Shown: positions 1 through 7,979, counted from the stretch's first letter. The stretch is DNA of 34,756 nt from Pseudomonadota bacterium (GCA_023444705.1 JAEXMB010000073.1:1-34756), one strand, 5' to 3'. The notes: a model not told the origin generated them from the sequence alone. Translations and numbers: made by a program.

Positions 1-8
1 GAACAGAT

Positions 9-28
9 GCGCGACCGTGCGGTCGCGC
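9..28. repeat. Perfect inverted repeat (9-bp arms, 2-nt loop)
   Basis: The arms GCGCGACCG and CGGTCGCGC are exactly complementary around a TG centre, so a strong hairpin can form in RNA from either strand. It lies 41 bases beyond the 3' end of tRNA-Leu, so it could stop or protect that transcript. No T-run follows it in the minus direction, so it is not a canonical intrinsic terminator. The rest of bases 1-69 is AT-rich around 41-55 and shows no gene. Confidence 0.5.
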
Positions 29-69
29 GGACGTAGCGAATTATATAATAGAGATAACGGGAAAGTCGA

Positions 70-155
70 TGGTGCCCCTGGTCGGACTCGAACCAACACA
101 CCTTGCGGTACCTGATTTTGAGTCAGGCGCGTCTACCAATTTCACCACAGGGGCA
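70..155 (-). tRNA. tRNA-Leu (anticodon CAA)
   Basis: The minus strand folds as a class II (long variable arm) tRNA. The acceptor stem TGCCCCT pairs with AGGGGCA and is followed by an encoded CCA at 70-72. The anticodon stem CCTGA/TCAGG encloses the loop CTCAAAA, so the anticodon is CAA (plus-strand 118-120) and it reads leucine codon UUG. The T arm GGTTCGAGTCC is canonical. The length of 86 nt with CCA fits bacterial tRNA-Leu. Identity rests on the anticodon and the long variable arm. Confidence 0.97.
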
Positions 156-165
156 TTTTGTCGCC

Positions 166-193
166 ATCATAGCCAAGTTTCAGATATGGTCAA
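166..193 (-). promoter_or_regulatory. Probable sigma70-type promoter of tRNA-Leu
   Basis: On the minus strand TTGACC (188-193) and TATGAT (166-171) are separated by 16 bases and end 10 bases before the tRNA 5' end. Both boxes are close to consensus and the spacing fits a stable-RNA promoter. The remainder of 156-276 shows no gene. Confidence 0.65.
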
Positions 194-276
194 TGGTGGA
201 AAATCCCATATTTTTCAGCCCTGATTTATGATATTAATGCGCTTGAGTTGCCGTTTTGACCATAGCCGAGGGCTAC

Positions 277-870
277 ATGATCTCCCGCTGGATTCACGAC
301 CTGTACGAATGGACGCTGCGCATTTCAGCTCACAAGAATGCCACCGCCGGTCTGGCCGCCGTGTCGTTTACCGAAAGCTCGTTCTTTCCCATTCCGCCCG
401 ACATCGTGCTGATCCCCATGTGCGTCGCGCGCCGCGACAAGGCGTTTTATTATGCCTTCATCTGCACGGCGTCGTCGGTGATCGGCGGCTTTTTCGGCTA
501 TGCCATCGGTTATTTCCTGTTCGAGGCGATCGGCGAGCCGATCCTGAAATTTTACGCCGCGACCGAAAGCTTCGAGGCGTTGCGCCAGACCTATGACCAA
601 TGGGGCGGCTGGATCATCATCGCCAAAGGCATGACCCCTATTCCCTACAAGATCCTCACCATTCTCAGCGGCGCCTTGCATCAGAACCTGCTGGTTTTTG
701 CCGTGGCCTCGGTGGTCGCGCGCGCCATGCGCTTTTATCTGGTGGCGGCACTGATCTGGAAGTTCGGCGCGCCTATTCAGGCCTTTATCGAAAAACGCCT
801 GATGCTGATGACCACTTTGTTTCTTGTCCTCTTGATCGGCGGCTTTGCCGCTATAAAATATATGCTATGA
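277..870 (+). CDS. YqaA family (VTT/DedA-like) inner-membrane protein
   Basis: A protein of 197 residues with several hydrophobic segments and the features of the YqaA branch of the VTT/SNARE-associated (DedA-like) fold. Residues FFPIPPDIVLIP and the later KGMTPIPYKILTILSGA are the two paired proline-rich re-entrant motifs typical of this group. These proteins are integral to the inner membrane; relatives have been linked to lipid flipping and envelope homeostasis, but the substrate of YqaA proteins is not established. I chose the ATG at 277 because GAGGG at 268-272 sits four bases upstream; a TTG seven codons earlier is less likely. The last bases overlap dsbB as ATGA, implying translational coupling. 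Confidence 0.85.
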   Translation: MISRWIHDLYEWTLRISAHKNATAGLAAVSFTESSFFPIPPDIVLIPMCVARRDKAFYYAFICTASSVIGGFFGYAIGYFLFEAIGEPILKFYAATESFEALRQTYDQWGGWIIIAKGMTPIPYKILTILSGALHQNLLVFAVASVVARAMRFYLVAALIWKFGAPIQAFIEKRLMLMTTLFLVLLIGGFAAIKYML

Positions 871-1394
871 AACCGCTGTTTTTGACATTCGCGCAGACGC
901 GCCCGCTTGCCGCCCTGCTGTTGCTGGCCAGTATCGCCATTCTGGCGACGGCCTATATCAGCCAATACGTCTTTCACTACGACCCCTGTGTACTGTGCCT
1001 GTATCAGCGCAAGCCCTATTTTGCGGTGATCGCGCTCTCGTTGCTGGCCCTTGGCTTGGCGCGTTCGCGCCCCTGCCTTGCGCGATGGATGCTTGCGGGC
1101 TGTGCGGCGGCCTTTGCCGTGGGCATCGGCCTTGCGCTTTATCATACAGGGGTGGAGCAAACCTGGTGGGCAGGCACGCAGGCCTGCGGCGGTGGCGATG
1201 GCCTGCCAGCCTCGGGCGACATCGAAGCCTTGCGCGCCTATCTTGAAAACAAGCGTGTCACACGCTGTGACGTGCCGACATGGAAGCTGTTCGGCCTGTC
1301 GATGACGGTTTACAACCTCATCGCCTCGGCCGCGCTGTTCGCATTTAGTGCGTTGATGCTGTGGCTGGGCCGCTGCCGTAAAGCCGCGCTCTAG
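867..1394 (+). CDS. dsbB: Disulfide bond formation protein DsbB
   Basis: A 175-residue four-helix inner-membrane protein that should reoxidise the periplasmic thiol oxidase DsbA and pass electrons to quinone. The first active-site pair is C41-x-x-C44 in YDPCVLCLYQR, right after TM1. The second periplasmic pair is C107 (TQACGGG) and C134 (TRCDVPTW), separated by a loop, as in the DsbB/BdbC family. The ATG overlaps the stop of the upstream yqaA-like gene (ATGA), so the two are probably co-translated. No dsbA is nearby. The TAG stop lies in a CTAG palindrome shared with the stop of the convergent HNH gene. Confidence 0.93.
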   Translation: MKPLFLTFAQTRPLAALLLLASIAILATAYISQYVFHYDPCVLCLYQRKPYFAVIALSLLALGLARSRPCLARWMLAGCAAAFAVGIGLALYHTGVEQTWWAGTQACGGGDGLPASGDIEALRAYLENKRVTRCDVPTWKLFGLSMTVYNLIASAALFAFSALMLWLGRCRKAAL

Positions 1395-1957
1395 GACAAT
1401 TCCAGTTCGCTGTCCCAGTACAGATAGTCGTTCCAGCTTTCATGCAAAAAATTAGGCGGATATGACCGCCCGTTTTGTTGCAATTCATGCACGCTCGGCT
1501 CGACCGGACGGCGGATGGGGAACATCCGGCATTCGACGGGAAGCAGGTTGCCTTTCAGTAAATTGCAGTGCTGGCACGCGGTCACGATGTTTTCCCACGA
1601 CGTGCCGCCCCCGCGCGAACGCGGAATGACGTGGTCGAAGGTCAGCTCGTGTGTTTTGTGCTTGGTGCCGCAATACTGGCATTCCCACTTGTCGCGCAGA
1701 AAAACGTTAAAGCGGGTAAAGGCGGTACGTGTTTTTGGCTGGATGTATTCTTTCAGCGCGATGACGCTTGGGACCTTCATCTCGAAGCTGGGTGAGCGGA
1801 TCACCCTGTCGTCGTATTCGGAGATAATATTGACCCGGTCCAGAAAGACTGCCTTGACGGCATCCTGCCAGGACCAAAGCGAAAGCGGAAAGTAACTGAG
1901 TGGCCGGTAATCCGCGTTGAGAACCAACGTCGGGCAGTGTTCAAGGTGAGTATGCAC
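1391..1957 (-). CDS. HNH endonuclease domain protein
   Basis: A predicted 188-residue protein with a complete HNH/McrA-type zinc-bound motif: CQYCG, then LTFDHVIPRSRGG, then WENIVTACQHCNLLKGN. These supply the two Cys pairs, the DH catalytic element and the Asn. The N-terminal block HCPTLVLNADYRPLSYFP is typical of a family widespread in alphaproteobacterial chromosomes, whose biological substrate I do not know. The frame stays open to an ATG at 2095, but the upstream 46 residues are low-complexity and unlike the family. GTG at 1957 with AGGGGG about ten bases upstream gives the family's usual start. Its stop overlaps that of dsbB by four bases. Confidence 0.85.
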   Translation of the reverse strand: MHTHLEHCPTLVLNADYRPLSYFPLSLWSWQDAVKAVFLDRVNIISEYDDRVIRSPSFEMKVPSVIALKEYIQPKTRTAFTRFNVFLRDKWECQYCGTKHKTHELTFDHVIPRSRGGGTSWENIVTACQHCNLLKGNLLPVECRMFPIRRPVEPSVHELQQNGRSYPPNFLHESWNDYLYWDSELELS

Positions 1958-2036
1958 CTGGGGTAACCCCCTTCCCTTCGCCTCTCCCCGTGCCAACCGT
2001 CCAGACACGGCGCCAGAAGCGAATCTTGATATTTTA

Positions 2037-2042
2037 AGTATA
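2037..2042 (-). promoter_or_regulatory. Possible -10 box for the HNH gene
   Basis: TATACT on the minus strand in a locally AT-rich patch. Transcription would start near 2030 and leave a leader of about 70 nt before the GTG at 1957, which supports that start over the ATG at 2095. No convincing -35 box was found. The rest of 1958-2134 shows no other gene. Confidence 0.3.
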
Positions 2043-2134
2043 TCACGACTTTGCTTTGGCAAGCGTGAAGGCGCGTAAAAACGCAGGCAATTCAATGCCG
2101 TTAAAGTATCGGGTGAAGTGTAAGGGGTGTGTTT

Positions 2135-2800
2135 TTATGCCGTTTTTTCAAAGCATTCGCGGCAAAAATCAACGCCGCGCATCAAGCCGAATGGATCGAT
2201 ACCATGCCCCAGATGCGGGCGCATGATAGTTTCCACATCAAAACCGGCGGCGCGGAAACCGTCATCCACGCCCTGCAAACAAGCCGGGTCGACCACCGTG
2301 TCGCTGTCGCCATGAATGGCAAGGATGGGCATTTTCTGGATGCCGTCGCCTTTCAATCCCACCGCATCGACCAGCATGCCTGAATAGCCGATCACACCCG
2401 CGCAGGCCTTTTTGCGGCGCGGCATCGTGTACATCGCCATCATGGCACCTTGTGAAAATCCGGCGACGACCATACGGCTTTCGTCCACGCCCCATTTCTC
2501 CAGCTGTTCGTCAAGATAGGCGTTGAGCGTGGGCATGACGCCCATCATCGGCTTTTCACGCTCGATCAGGTCGCGGTCCACGGCACGGATAGGAAACCAT
2601 TGATAGCCCGCCGCAAAGGCATCGCAGACTTGCGGCGCGTTTGGCGACACAAAGGCCGCGTCAGGCAACGCAAAGCCCCAGTCCTCGCCGATGGTCAGCA
2701 GGTCGTCGCCGTTGGCGCCATAGCCATGCAGGAAGACCACCAGTTGCTTGGCGGTGCCGGATTGCGGGGCGATGAACGATCCTGTCAGCGTGCTGGTCAT
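2135..2800 (-). CDS. Alpha/beta-hydrolase carboxylesterase (phospholipase/carboxylesterase family)
   Basis: A 221-residue cytosolic hydrolase of the small carboxylesterase / acyl-protein-thioesterase type. LHGYGANGDD near residue 24 forms the oxyanion region, GFSQGA carries nucleophile S116 (GxSxG), D167 in IHGDSDTVVDP is the probable acid and H199 in LGHGI the general base, so the triad is complete. The length matches the family. The ATG at 2800 follows an AAGGGA-like site; the longer upstream frame is a shadow of the divergent gene. It probably hydrolyses short acyl esters or lysophospholipids, but the natural substrate cannot be read from the sequence. It is monocistronic, divergent from the HIG1-like gene. 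Confidence 0.88.
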   Translation of the reverse strand: MTSTLTGSFIAPQSGTAKQLVVFLHGYGANGDDLLTIGEDWGFALPDAAFVSPNAPQVCDAFAAGYQWFPIRAVDRDLIEREKPMMGVMPTLNAYLDEQLEKWGVDESRMVVAGFSQGAMMAMYTMPRRKKACAGVIGYSGMLVDAVGLKGDGIQKMPILAIHGDSDTVVDPACLQGVDDGFRAAGFDVETIMRPHLGHGIDPFGLMRGVDFCRECFEKTA

Positions 2801-2884
2801 ATGGTGCGGTATCCCTTTTCTTGGGCCGGTGTTCGGCCTATGCTGTATATTACGTGTTCTATAGCAGAGAAAGGCCGTGCCGTC

Positions 2885-3082
2885 ATGAACGCAGCATCCA
2901 TCTTCTTCATTCTGGCCCTTGTGTGCATGGTCGGCGTCGTCGGCGTGTTTTGTACGGGCATGGTGGCCATGACGCGTGGCCGCACCGAGGACCATAAAAC
3001 CAGCAATAAAATGATGTACCTTAGAGTAATGTTACAAGGCGGCGCAATTTTGTTTCTTTTTCTTGCTTATGCTGCAAAATAA
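2885..3082 (+). CDS. HIG1-domain-like twin-TM small membrane protein
   Basis: 65 residues: a first membrane helix at about 5-29, a short basic loop TRGRTEDHKTSNKMMYLRV, then a second helix at about 48-63. The SNKMM-(x)2-RV-(x)2-Q pattern between the helices resembles the HIG1/hypoxia-induced domain proteins of alphaproteobacteria, relatives of mitochondrial respiratory supercomplex factors. A role in respiratory-complex assembly or stability is an inference from that family. The ATG at 2885 matches the usual family N-terminus (MN followed at once by the helix). No respiratory genes flank it. Confidence 0.7.
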   Translation: MNAASIFFILALVCMVGVVGVFCTGMVAMTRGRTEDHKTSNKMMYLRVMLQGGAILFLFLAYAAK

Positions 3083-3141
3083 GATTCCGTAAAATCGTTT
3101 TTTTTGGTACTTTATACCCATAAACGTCGAGGGGGTATGAA

Positions 3142-3831
3142 GTGGCTGATAAACAAACGACATGGCCTGAGCTGCCGGCAAACGAAAAAGAGCGCGCCGC
3201 CTTTCTGGCCAACCGCGACAAAGTCGACGCCGCCATTAATAGCATTGATTTCGCCAAACTGGCCGCATCGGCCGACAAGTACCGCGCCGGCAACAGCAAT
3301 TCCCATCGCGCGACGTATATGAGCATCTACGGCTTTACATCCGAAGCCGGTAAGGGCGACCACCAGACCTGGACCAACCCCCTGCTTACGGCTTACGCCA
3401 AATTCCACAACCTCCATATTCCGCAGAACATGTGGAACATCCGCACCTCCGAACAACCCATCGGCTATGAATCCGTCGATATGGGCGGCAAAAGCGGCCT
3501 GAAGGGTTCGTGGGGCGGCACGGTTGCACGCAACGAATGGGTCAGCCAGGCCATCGAGCGTAAGGCCAAAACCGAACTGGCCCTCAAAGAGATCAAGGAA
3601 GAAGCGCGCGGCCTGACCGAAGACCGCCGCCAGAAGACCAGCCTGCACCGCCAGCTGTGCCAGAAATTCAAGGCCGCAGGTATGGCAGGCGCGCAAAAGT
3701 TCCTTGCTGAAATCAAGCCGGAGCTGAGCGAGATCACCGACCGTATCGAATACCGTCAGGCAGCGATCCAGACGGCGCGCGAGGTTATGAAGCAGCGCGT
3801 AGGCGACGTGTCCATGCGCAAGCCCCGCTGA
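3142..3831 (+). CDS. Hypothetical soluble protein with helical C-terminus
   Basis: I do not recognise this 229-residue protein. It starts with GTG six bases after a strong GAGGGGG site (3129-3135). Residues 1-55 are charged and helical. Residues 55-130 contain aromatic and Gly-rich stretches such as YMSIYGFTSEAGKGDH and GGKSGLKGSWGGTVARNEW. Residues 130-229 are highly charged and helical, suggesting coiled-coil character. There is no signal peptide or membrane segment. One Cys is present near residue 173. It stands alone between the HIG1-like gene and a convergent lipoprotein gene. The strong ribosome site and coherent codon use argue that it is real. Confidence 0.75.
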   Translation: MADKQTTWPELPANEKERAAFLANRDKVDAAINSIDFAKLAASADKYRAGNSNSHRATYMSIYGFTSEAGKGDHQTWTNPLLTAYAKFHNLHIPQNMWNIRTSEQPIGYESVDMGGKSGLKGSWGGTVARNEWVSQAIERKAKTELALKEIKEEARGLTEDRRQKTSLHRQLCQKFKAAGMAGAQKFLAEIKPELSEITDRIEYRQAAIQTAREVMKQRVGDVSMRKPR

Positions 3832-3857
3832 GTTCCTGGCGCGGTCTTTTTACGTCA

Positions 3858-4400
3858 TTATTGATTGTACTGGTGGCTTTGCTGCAACTCTTGCTGTTGC
3901 TGCTGCTTGACCAGTTTGGCCTGATCGCCTGAAACACCGTATTTGCGGATTTCCTGCGTAGCCTTGTAGGTCTCCTGCGCTTTCAGCTCCGTCTGGTAAC
4001 GCACGAAACGCACGCGCTCCCAGCCTTTGGATCTCATGCAGCTTTCAAAATCGTGGAAATCGGTATGCGACACCATGTGGTCGCCCATGCGCGTCGGTGT
4101 GTCGTAATAAGCCAGATCGCCCGAGCTTTCCAGCGCGCGGTGGTATTCGCTGTGGGTGTCGGGGGGCGTGGTCTCGCGCAATGCGTCAAGGCGCACCAGC
4201 TCGTCAACCTCGCGCACGCAACTGGCGATGTTCTGGTCCAGCTCCTGTTGCGCCTTGGGGCCGGTCATCCACATGGCCGAACGGTCTTCGATGCGCTGCC
4301 AATAGGCCTGCGCCACCGGGCGTTGCGGAACGCATGCGGCCAGCAACACGGTGGCGGCGGCAACGGTCAGAAAGGTGATGCGCGATGATGTGCGTGTCAT
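3858..4400 (-). CDS. Putative lipoprotein with Gln-rich C-terminus
   Basis: 180 residues. The N-terminus has a basic start, a hydrophobic core TFLTVAAATVLL and a lipobox LAAC with C23, so it should be processed by Lgt and Lsp and anchored to a membrane. The mature part is charged with two further Cys residues, in ASCVREVDELV and ESCMRSKGWERV, which could form a disulfide; the ending FESCMRSKGW resembles a motif often seen in small alphaproteobacterial lipoproteins. The tail KQQQQQELQQSHQYNQ is glutamine-rich. The ATG at 4400 follows AAGGGG at good distance. Function unknown. It is transcribed in the same direction as the upstream peptide-binding protein gene. Confidence 0.8.
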   Translation of the reverse strand: MTRTSSRITFLTVAAATVLLAACVPQRPVAQAYWQRIEDRSAMWMTGPKAQQELDQNIASCVREVDELVRLDALRETTPPDTHSEYHRALESSGDLAYYDTPTRMGDHMVSHTDFHDFESCMRSKGWERVRFVRYQTELKAQETYKATQEIRKYGVSGDQAKLVKQQQQQELQQSHQYNQ

Positions 4401-4479
4401 ATAGAAAGACCCCTTGAATGTCTTGCTCCAGATTAGCCGATTTGCCTGCCCAACAAAAGCGCCAGCGCGGGCCAAGCCC

Positions 4480-6273
4480 CTATTCTTTCGGCTTTTTCCA
4501 CCAGCTTTCCAGAACTGCGCCATAAATGGGCGCCTTTTCCGGCTTGCCGATGTCGGGCGTGTGAAGCACCAGATCGCGGCCAATATAGAACAGCGGCACG
4601 AAGTAATCCCCCTGCATCAGCGCGCGGTCGAGCGCATGGCAGGCTGTGACCAGCCCTTCGCGCGTGGTTGTGCGTGCGATGGCATCGGCCAGCGTGTCGA
4701 TCGCCGGATTGCTGATACCGGCATAGTTGCGTGAGCCGCGGCTGGTGGCGGCGGTGCTGCCCCAATAGTTCACCTGCTCGTTACCGGGCGACAGCGAGTT
4801 GATCCAGCGAAACACCACCATGTCGTAATCAAAAGCTTCAAGCCGCCCCGTAAATTGTGCGCTGTCAACAGTGCGCACGCGCATGGTAATGCCGATGCGC
4901 TCAAGGTCGCGCGCGAAGGACAGCGCGATTTTCTCGTCGCGGGCGTCGGATAGCAGGATTTCAAACGTCAACGGCTTGCCCGTCGCGCGGTTGGTCATGC
5001 GTTGATTTTTCAGCAGCCAACCCGCTTCATCAAGCAGCGCGAGTGCCGCGCGCTGGCGTTCGCGCAGTGTGCCCGATGGCGGTTGCCACGCCGCGCCAAA
5101 GACCTCGTCTTGCAGATCGGCGCGCAGAGGTTCAAGCATGCCAAGCTCGCTGTCATCGGGCATGCCATGCGGTGCCAGCGCCGAATTGGCGAAACTGCTG
5201 TCCAGCCGCTTGAGCGCGCCAGAAAACAGCGCCTGATTGACCCAGTCGGCGTTGAACATCAAGCCCAGCGCCCTGCGCACGCGGATGTCGTCAAACGGCG
5301 CGCGGCGGGTATTGAAGATCATCGCCTTGAGCCATTCGGGCCGTTGGTGCGCAATTTCATCGCGTATCAACCGCCCGTCCTGCACCGGCTTGGCGCTGGC
5401 GGCGATCAGCCAGTTGTTGATATCGGTTTCGCGGCGCAGGTCATAGCCGCCCGCCATGATGGATTGCAGCGCCACATCATCGTCGCGAAAATAGGTATAG
5501 GTGATGGTGTCAAAGTTATATTGCCCGCGCGCGACCGGCAGGTCTTTGGCCCACCAGTCCTTGACGCGTTCGTAGACGATCTTGCGGCCTGGCTCGACGC
5601 TGGCGATCTTGTATGGTCCGCTGCCCAGCGGCGGTTTCAGCGTCGTTTTGGTGATGTCGGCCTTTTCCCAGTAATGCTTGGGCAGGACCGGCAGCATGGC
5701 CAGGATCATGACGGATTCACGGTCATAGCCCGGGCCGAAGGTAAAGCTGATGGTATGTGGGTCCGTGATCTTGACTTCGCTGACCAGGCCATAGACGCGG
5801 CGGCGCACGGGATGGCCGTACTGGCGCATCATGTCAAAGCTGAACTTGACGTCCTCTGCAGTCATTGGCACGCCGTCGTGAAAGCGCGCCTCCGGCCGCA
5901 GGTAGAACGTGACGTGGGAGCGATCTTTGGAAACCTCGATCTCGCGCGCGACCAGTCCGTACATGCTAAACGGCTCGTCCCAGACGCGTTGCATCAGGCG
6001 GTCGTTGAGATGCTCAAGTCCTTCGGCGGTCGTACCGGTGATGATGCTGTTGTTGAGGTTGTCAAAACTGCCCGTCTTGGCAAGGCGCAGCGTGCCGCCC
6101 TTGGGTGCATCCGGATTGACGTAGTCTAGATGCGCAAAGCCGTCTTGGTATTTCGGCTCCCCGTGCATGCTGATGCCGCCGCTACGCTCGGCCCATGCGG
6201 GATTTGCCCCTGCAATCGTCAGCCAGCCGAGCAAAAACAAAAATGCGGCGGTGTGAAACCGGCGTCGGTTCAT
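4480..6273 (-). CDS. Periplasmic peptide/oligopeptide-binding protein, YejA-like (SBP family 5)
   Basis: A 597-residue extracellular solute-binding protein of ABC importers for peptides. A signal peptide is clear: MNRRRF, a hydrophobic core, then ANPAWA followed by E, with cleavage near residue 28. The mature start (ISMHGEPKYQDGFAHLDYVNPDAPKGGTLRL) and the later LGSGPYKIASVEPGRKIVYERV are characteristic of the YejA subgroup. The ATG at 6273 is four bases after the stop of the PfkB-type gene, so the two form an operon; the longer frame from 6297 would overlap that gene. No permease or ATPase genes (yejBEF) are present here, so its transporter must be elsewhere or absent. Confidence 0.88.
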   Translation of the reverse strand: MNRRRFHTAAFLFLLGWLTIAGANPAWAERSGGISMHGEPKYQDGFAHLDYVNPDAPKGGTLRLAKTGSFDNLNNSIITGTTAEGLEHLNDRLMQRVWDEPFSMYGLVAREIEVSKDRSHVTFYLRPEARFHDGVPMTAEDVKFSFDMMRQYGHPVRRRVYGLVSEVKITDPHTISFTFGPGYDRESVMILAMLPVLPKHYWEKADITKTTLKPPLGSGPYKIASVEPGRKIVYERVKDWWAKDLPVARGQYNFDTITYTYFRDDDVALQSIMAGGYDLRRETDINNWLIAASAKPVQDGRLIRDEIAHQRPEWLKAMIFNTRRAPFDDIRVRRALGLMFNADWVNQALFSGALKRLDSSFANSALAPHGMPDDSELGMLEPLRADLQDEVFGAAWQPPSGTLRERQRAALALLDEAGWLLKNQRMTNRATGKPLTFEILLSDARDEKIALSFARDLERIGITMRVRTVDSAQFTGRLEAFDYDMVVFRWINSLSPGNEQVNYWGSTAATSRGSRNYAGISNPAIDTLADAIARTTTREGLVTACHALDRALMQGDYFVPLFYIGRDLVLHTPDIGKPEKAPIYGAVLESWWKKPKE

Positions 6274-6277
6274 GGTG

Positions 6278-7309
6278 TCAGGCGGTTTTTTGTACAAGCT
6301 GGGCGCGCATCAGGTCCGACAGGTTGGTTTGCGGACGCGCGCCGACATGGCCGATAATTTCCGCGGCAGCGATGGAGCCCAGCTCCCCGCAACGCTCAAG
6401 CGACATGCCGTGCGTATACCCGTAAAGGAAACCTGCGGCATAAAGATCGCCTGCACCGGTGGTATCGACGACCTTGTCGACTTTGGCAGGCGGGATTTCG
6501 ATGACACTGTCGCGCGTGACGATGACCGATCCTTTTTCGCCCAGCGTGATGGCCGCAATCTCGCAATGCTGGCGGATGTGATAGATGGCCTTGTCGAGTT
6601 CACGCGTATGATAAAGCGCGGTGATCTCGGCTTCGTTGGCAAAAACGATATCGATGTTGTTTTCGATCAGGTCAAGGAACTCGTCACGGTGGCGTTCCAC
6701 ACAGAACGGGTCAGACAGCGTCAGCGCGGTTTTGCGGCCAGCGGCCTTGGCGATGTCGCCCGCCTGCTTGAACGCCTGCTTGGCGCGCTGGCGATCAAAC
6801 AGATAGCCTTCCAGATAGGTGACCTTAGCGTTGCGGATCATCTCCTCGTTCAGGTCGGTCGGCGAAATCCATACACAGGCGCCAAGGAAGGTACACATGG
6901 TGCGCTGGGCATCGGGCGTGATGAGGATCAGGCAACGCGCGGTCGGCGCGCCCGAGTCAAGCGCGGGCGTATCAAACGAAACGCCCATCGCGCGCATGTC
7001 ATGGCGGAATACGGAACCAAGCTGGTCCTTGGCGACCTTGCCGATATAACCTGCGCGCCCGCCAAATGATGCGATGGCGGCGATGGTATTGGCGGCGGAC
7101 CCACCCGACATTTCTGTCGCGGGGCCCATTTTCTCGTACAGGGCCTCGGCCTGATCGGCTTCGATCAGGGTCATGGTGCCTTTGTTGATTTTGTTGGTGA
7201 GCAGGAAACCTTCGTCGGATTTGCTCAGCACGTCGACGATGGCGTTGCCGATGGCGACAACGTCGAAATGATGCGCGGTGTTATCTTGCAGCGAAGCCTC
7301 TTTACTCAT
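6278..7309 (-). CDS. PfkB-family sugar/nucleoside kinase, adenosine-kinase-like
   Basis: A 343-residue ribokinase-fold kinase. The substrate-binding signature GGSAANT lies at 69-75 and the C-terminal PfkB signature DTTGAGDLYAAGFLYG carries catalytic D288 and the anion hole GAGD. The N-terminus HHFDVVAIGNAIVDVL and the motif DPFCVERHRDEF match the adenosine-kinase-like group common in alphaproteobacteria. It would phosphorylate a nucleoside or sugar with ATP in the cytoplasm; adenosine is the best guess for the substrate. It is the first gene of an operon with the YejA-like protein and is divergent, with 43 bp between, from a TetR-like gene that may regulate it. Confidence 0.87.
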   Translation of the reverse strand: MSKEASLQDNTAHHFDVVAIGNAIVDVLSKSDEGFLLTNKINKGTMTLIEADQAEALYEKMGPATEMSGGSAANTIAAIASFGGRAGYIGKVAKDQLGSVFRHDMRAMGVSFDTPALDSGAPTARCLILITPDAQRTMCTFLGACVWISPTDLNEEMIRNAKVTYLEGYLFDRQRAKQAFKQAGDIAKAAGRKTALTLSDPFCVERHRDEFLDLIENNIDIVFANEAEITALYHTRELDKAIYHIRQHCEIAAITLGEKGSVIVTRDSVIEIPPAKVDKVVDTTGAGDLYAAGFLYGYTHGMSLERCGELGSIAAAEIIGHVGARPQTNLSDLMRAQLVQKTA

Positions 7310-7352
7310 CAGAGAAAACCCATATATTTTAATGGTTAAACCAGAGTGTACC

Positions 7353-7979
7353 ATGACACAAAAACGCAAAAGCGAACAGGCCCAAGACACCGGCAAAAGC
7401 CAGAAAAAGCGCCAAGCAGCGTTGCATCATGCGGCGCTGGCGCTGGCGGCGCAACACGGCTGGACGGACCTCAGCCTTGGCGAGATATATGCCAAAGCCT
7501 CGCTCGACATGCCCAAATCAGCCCCGCGCACCATCTGGCCGCTGGTGTCTGAGATTCTGGGAACCTTGGACGAGGCTGTGCTGGCCGATGTCCAGGACCG
7601 CCTTGGCGGCAGCTGGCGCGACGATCTGTTTGAATTATTGATGACGCGCTTTGATCTGATGCAGGCGCATCGCGACGCCTATAGCGACATCATGCCCGCG
7701 GCGTTGGTGCGCTCCTGCCATGCGGGGCCGGTACTGACGCGCCGTCTCACCCGCGCGATGCACGCCATGATCGAACAAGCCGCTGTTCCTGTTGACGGCT
7801 TGCGCCGTCATGCCGCCGTGGTGGCGCTGACGGGGATTTACCTCTCGCTGCTCGAGGTCTGGCGCCAAGACACAAGCGCCGATATGGCCAAAACCATGTC
7901 TGCGGTGGACCATCGTCTGGGCTGGTTCGAAAATATCGTTTCTTCGCTGTCAGGACGGCAGGCGCACGACAACGCGTAA
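7353..7979 (+). CDS. TetR-family-like protein with weak HTH
   Basis: 208 residues. The N-terminal 25 are basic and polar, and residues about 24-75 align with the TetR helix-turn-helix region (AALALAAQHGWTDLSLGEIYAKASL). The usual YxxFxxKExL element following the recognition helix is replaced by TIWPLVSEILGTLDEAVL. The C-terminal half (LFELLMTRFDLMQAHRDAY, and LLEVWRQDTSADMAKTMSAVDHRL) matches a TetR/COQ9-like group seen in Rhodospirillales-type genomes. A repressor role, perhaps at the 43-bp divergent region shared with the kinase gene, is inference; DNA binding is uncertain. The last 30 bases overlap the end of the convergent histidine kinase gene. Confidence 0.72.
   Translation: MTQKRKSEQAQDTGKSQKKRQAALHHAALALAAQHGWTDLSLGEIYAKASLDMPKSAPRTIWPLVSEILGTLDEAVLADVQDRLGGSWRDDLFELLMTRFDLMQAHRDAYSDIMPAALVRSCHAGPVLTRRLTRAMHAMIEQAAVPVDGLRRHAAVVALTGIYLSLLEVWRQDTSADMAKTMSAVDHRLGWFENIVSSLSGRQAHDNA

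Noticed and set aside
1958..2095. N-terminal extension of the HNH protein to the ATG at 2095
   Set aside because: The added residues are low-complexity and unlike the family; a -10 box lies inside this stretch and a GTG with a good site gives the family length.
5002..6129. Plus-strand open frame of 375 codons within the YejA-like gene
   Set aside because: Antisense shadow of a well-supported gene; composition is Arg/His/Asp-rich without domains.
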